Positions 49,985 through 50,075 of a DNA stretch of 50,075 nucleotides are shown one piece after another (position 1 is the stretch's first letter; every line of letters begins with the position of its first letter). Made by a program: the position numbers and the translations under genes. Source of the DNA: Rhodoferax lacus. GTDB lineage: Bacteria > Pseudomonadota > Gammaproteobacteria > Burkholderiales > Burkholderiaceae_C. Below the pieces are notes generated by a model that saw only the letters and a program-made list of their open reading frames with translations, was not told the origin of the DNA and made no database searches. The stretch is taken from positions 1 through 50,075 of the forward strand of contig NZ_QFZK01000024.1 of assembly GCF_003415675.1 (NCBI RefSeq), in the 5' to 3' direction.

Positions 49985-50075
49985 CCCGTTTGTGCAAGCT
50001 TTCAGAATCTGACGGCGTACAGGAGAAGATTGCAGTCGTATATCCGGGCTTTGTGCACTTGCGTGTGCGGCCCCT

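Larger units (their letters stand above)
49719..50075 (+). other. Right-edge region: repeat cluster, then no recognised feature
   Basis: This 357-nt region has no gene. It holds the compound repeat copies 4 and 5 (49726-49984). The last 90 nt (49985-50075) show nothing I can name: no ORF with coding character, promoter or RNA gene is visible before the window ends. Confidence 0.75.

Overview
The window is a nearly complete flagellar motility and chemotaxis super-cluster from a high-GC betaproteobacterium. A Comamonadaceae member (Rhodoferax/Acidovorax-like) is the best guess. This rests on the 16S rRNA 5' end at the left edge, the enterobacterial-type FlhDC master regulator found in this group, the gene order, and the G+C-rich intergenic repeats. 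The family assignment is an inference, because no database search was possible.

Layout, left to right. (1) 1-557: the 5' end of a 16S rRNA gene on the minus strand, its leader, and two duplicated promoters exactly 100 bp apart. (2) 558-6843, minus strand: a chemotaxis operon read as [CheZ-like gene]-cheY-cheA-cheW-cheR-cheD-cheB. (3) 7024-8768, plus strand: a soluble receiver/histidine-kinase protein and a NarL-type response regulator, with overlapping ends. (4) 8775-8937: two tandem copies of a structured repeat. (5) 8954-19836, minus strand: fliF-fliG-fliH-fliI-fliJ-fliK-fliL-fliM-fliN-fliO-fliP-fliQ-fliR, many with overlapping stop/start codons; fliE is divergent from fliF. (6) 20358-24424, minus strand: flagellin fliC1, then fliD-fliS-fliT. 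A second, very similar flagellin (fliC2, 24856-26364) lies head-to-head with the first. (7) 26689-36946, plus strand: flhD-flhC, motA-motB, cheY2-cheZ, flhB-flhA-flhF-flhG-like-fliA. (8) 37067-38653, minus strand: flgA, flgM, flgN, with a textbook sigma-28 promoter in front of flgM. (9) 38842-49391, plus strand: flgBCDEFGHIJKL, then an unrecognised 78-codon ORF and a compound cluster of the structured repeat.

How the genes work together: FlhDC would activate the hook-basal-body and export genes. FliA (sigma-28), restrained by FlgM until FlgM is exported, would then activate late genes. The only convincing sigma-28 sites I could find precede flgM and, less perfectly, fliD. CheA/CheW/CheR/CheB/CheD form the receptor-side pathway and two CheY proteins carry the output. 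One canonical CheZ and one short CheZ-like protein could remove the phosphate. No receptor (MCP) gene and no cheC are in the window. No transposase, phage gene, tRNA or CRISPR array was seen.

The most unusual items are: a dispersed 80-nt three-hairpin repeat whose terminal stem changes sequence between copies while staying perfectly paired; an FlhG/MinD-like protein lacking any recognisable P-loop; a CheZ-like protein with a DxxxQ motif; an 11-bp perfect hairpin covering the flhB start codon; and a sigma-28-like promoter placed so that its transcript would start inside the fliC1 terminator hairpin.
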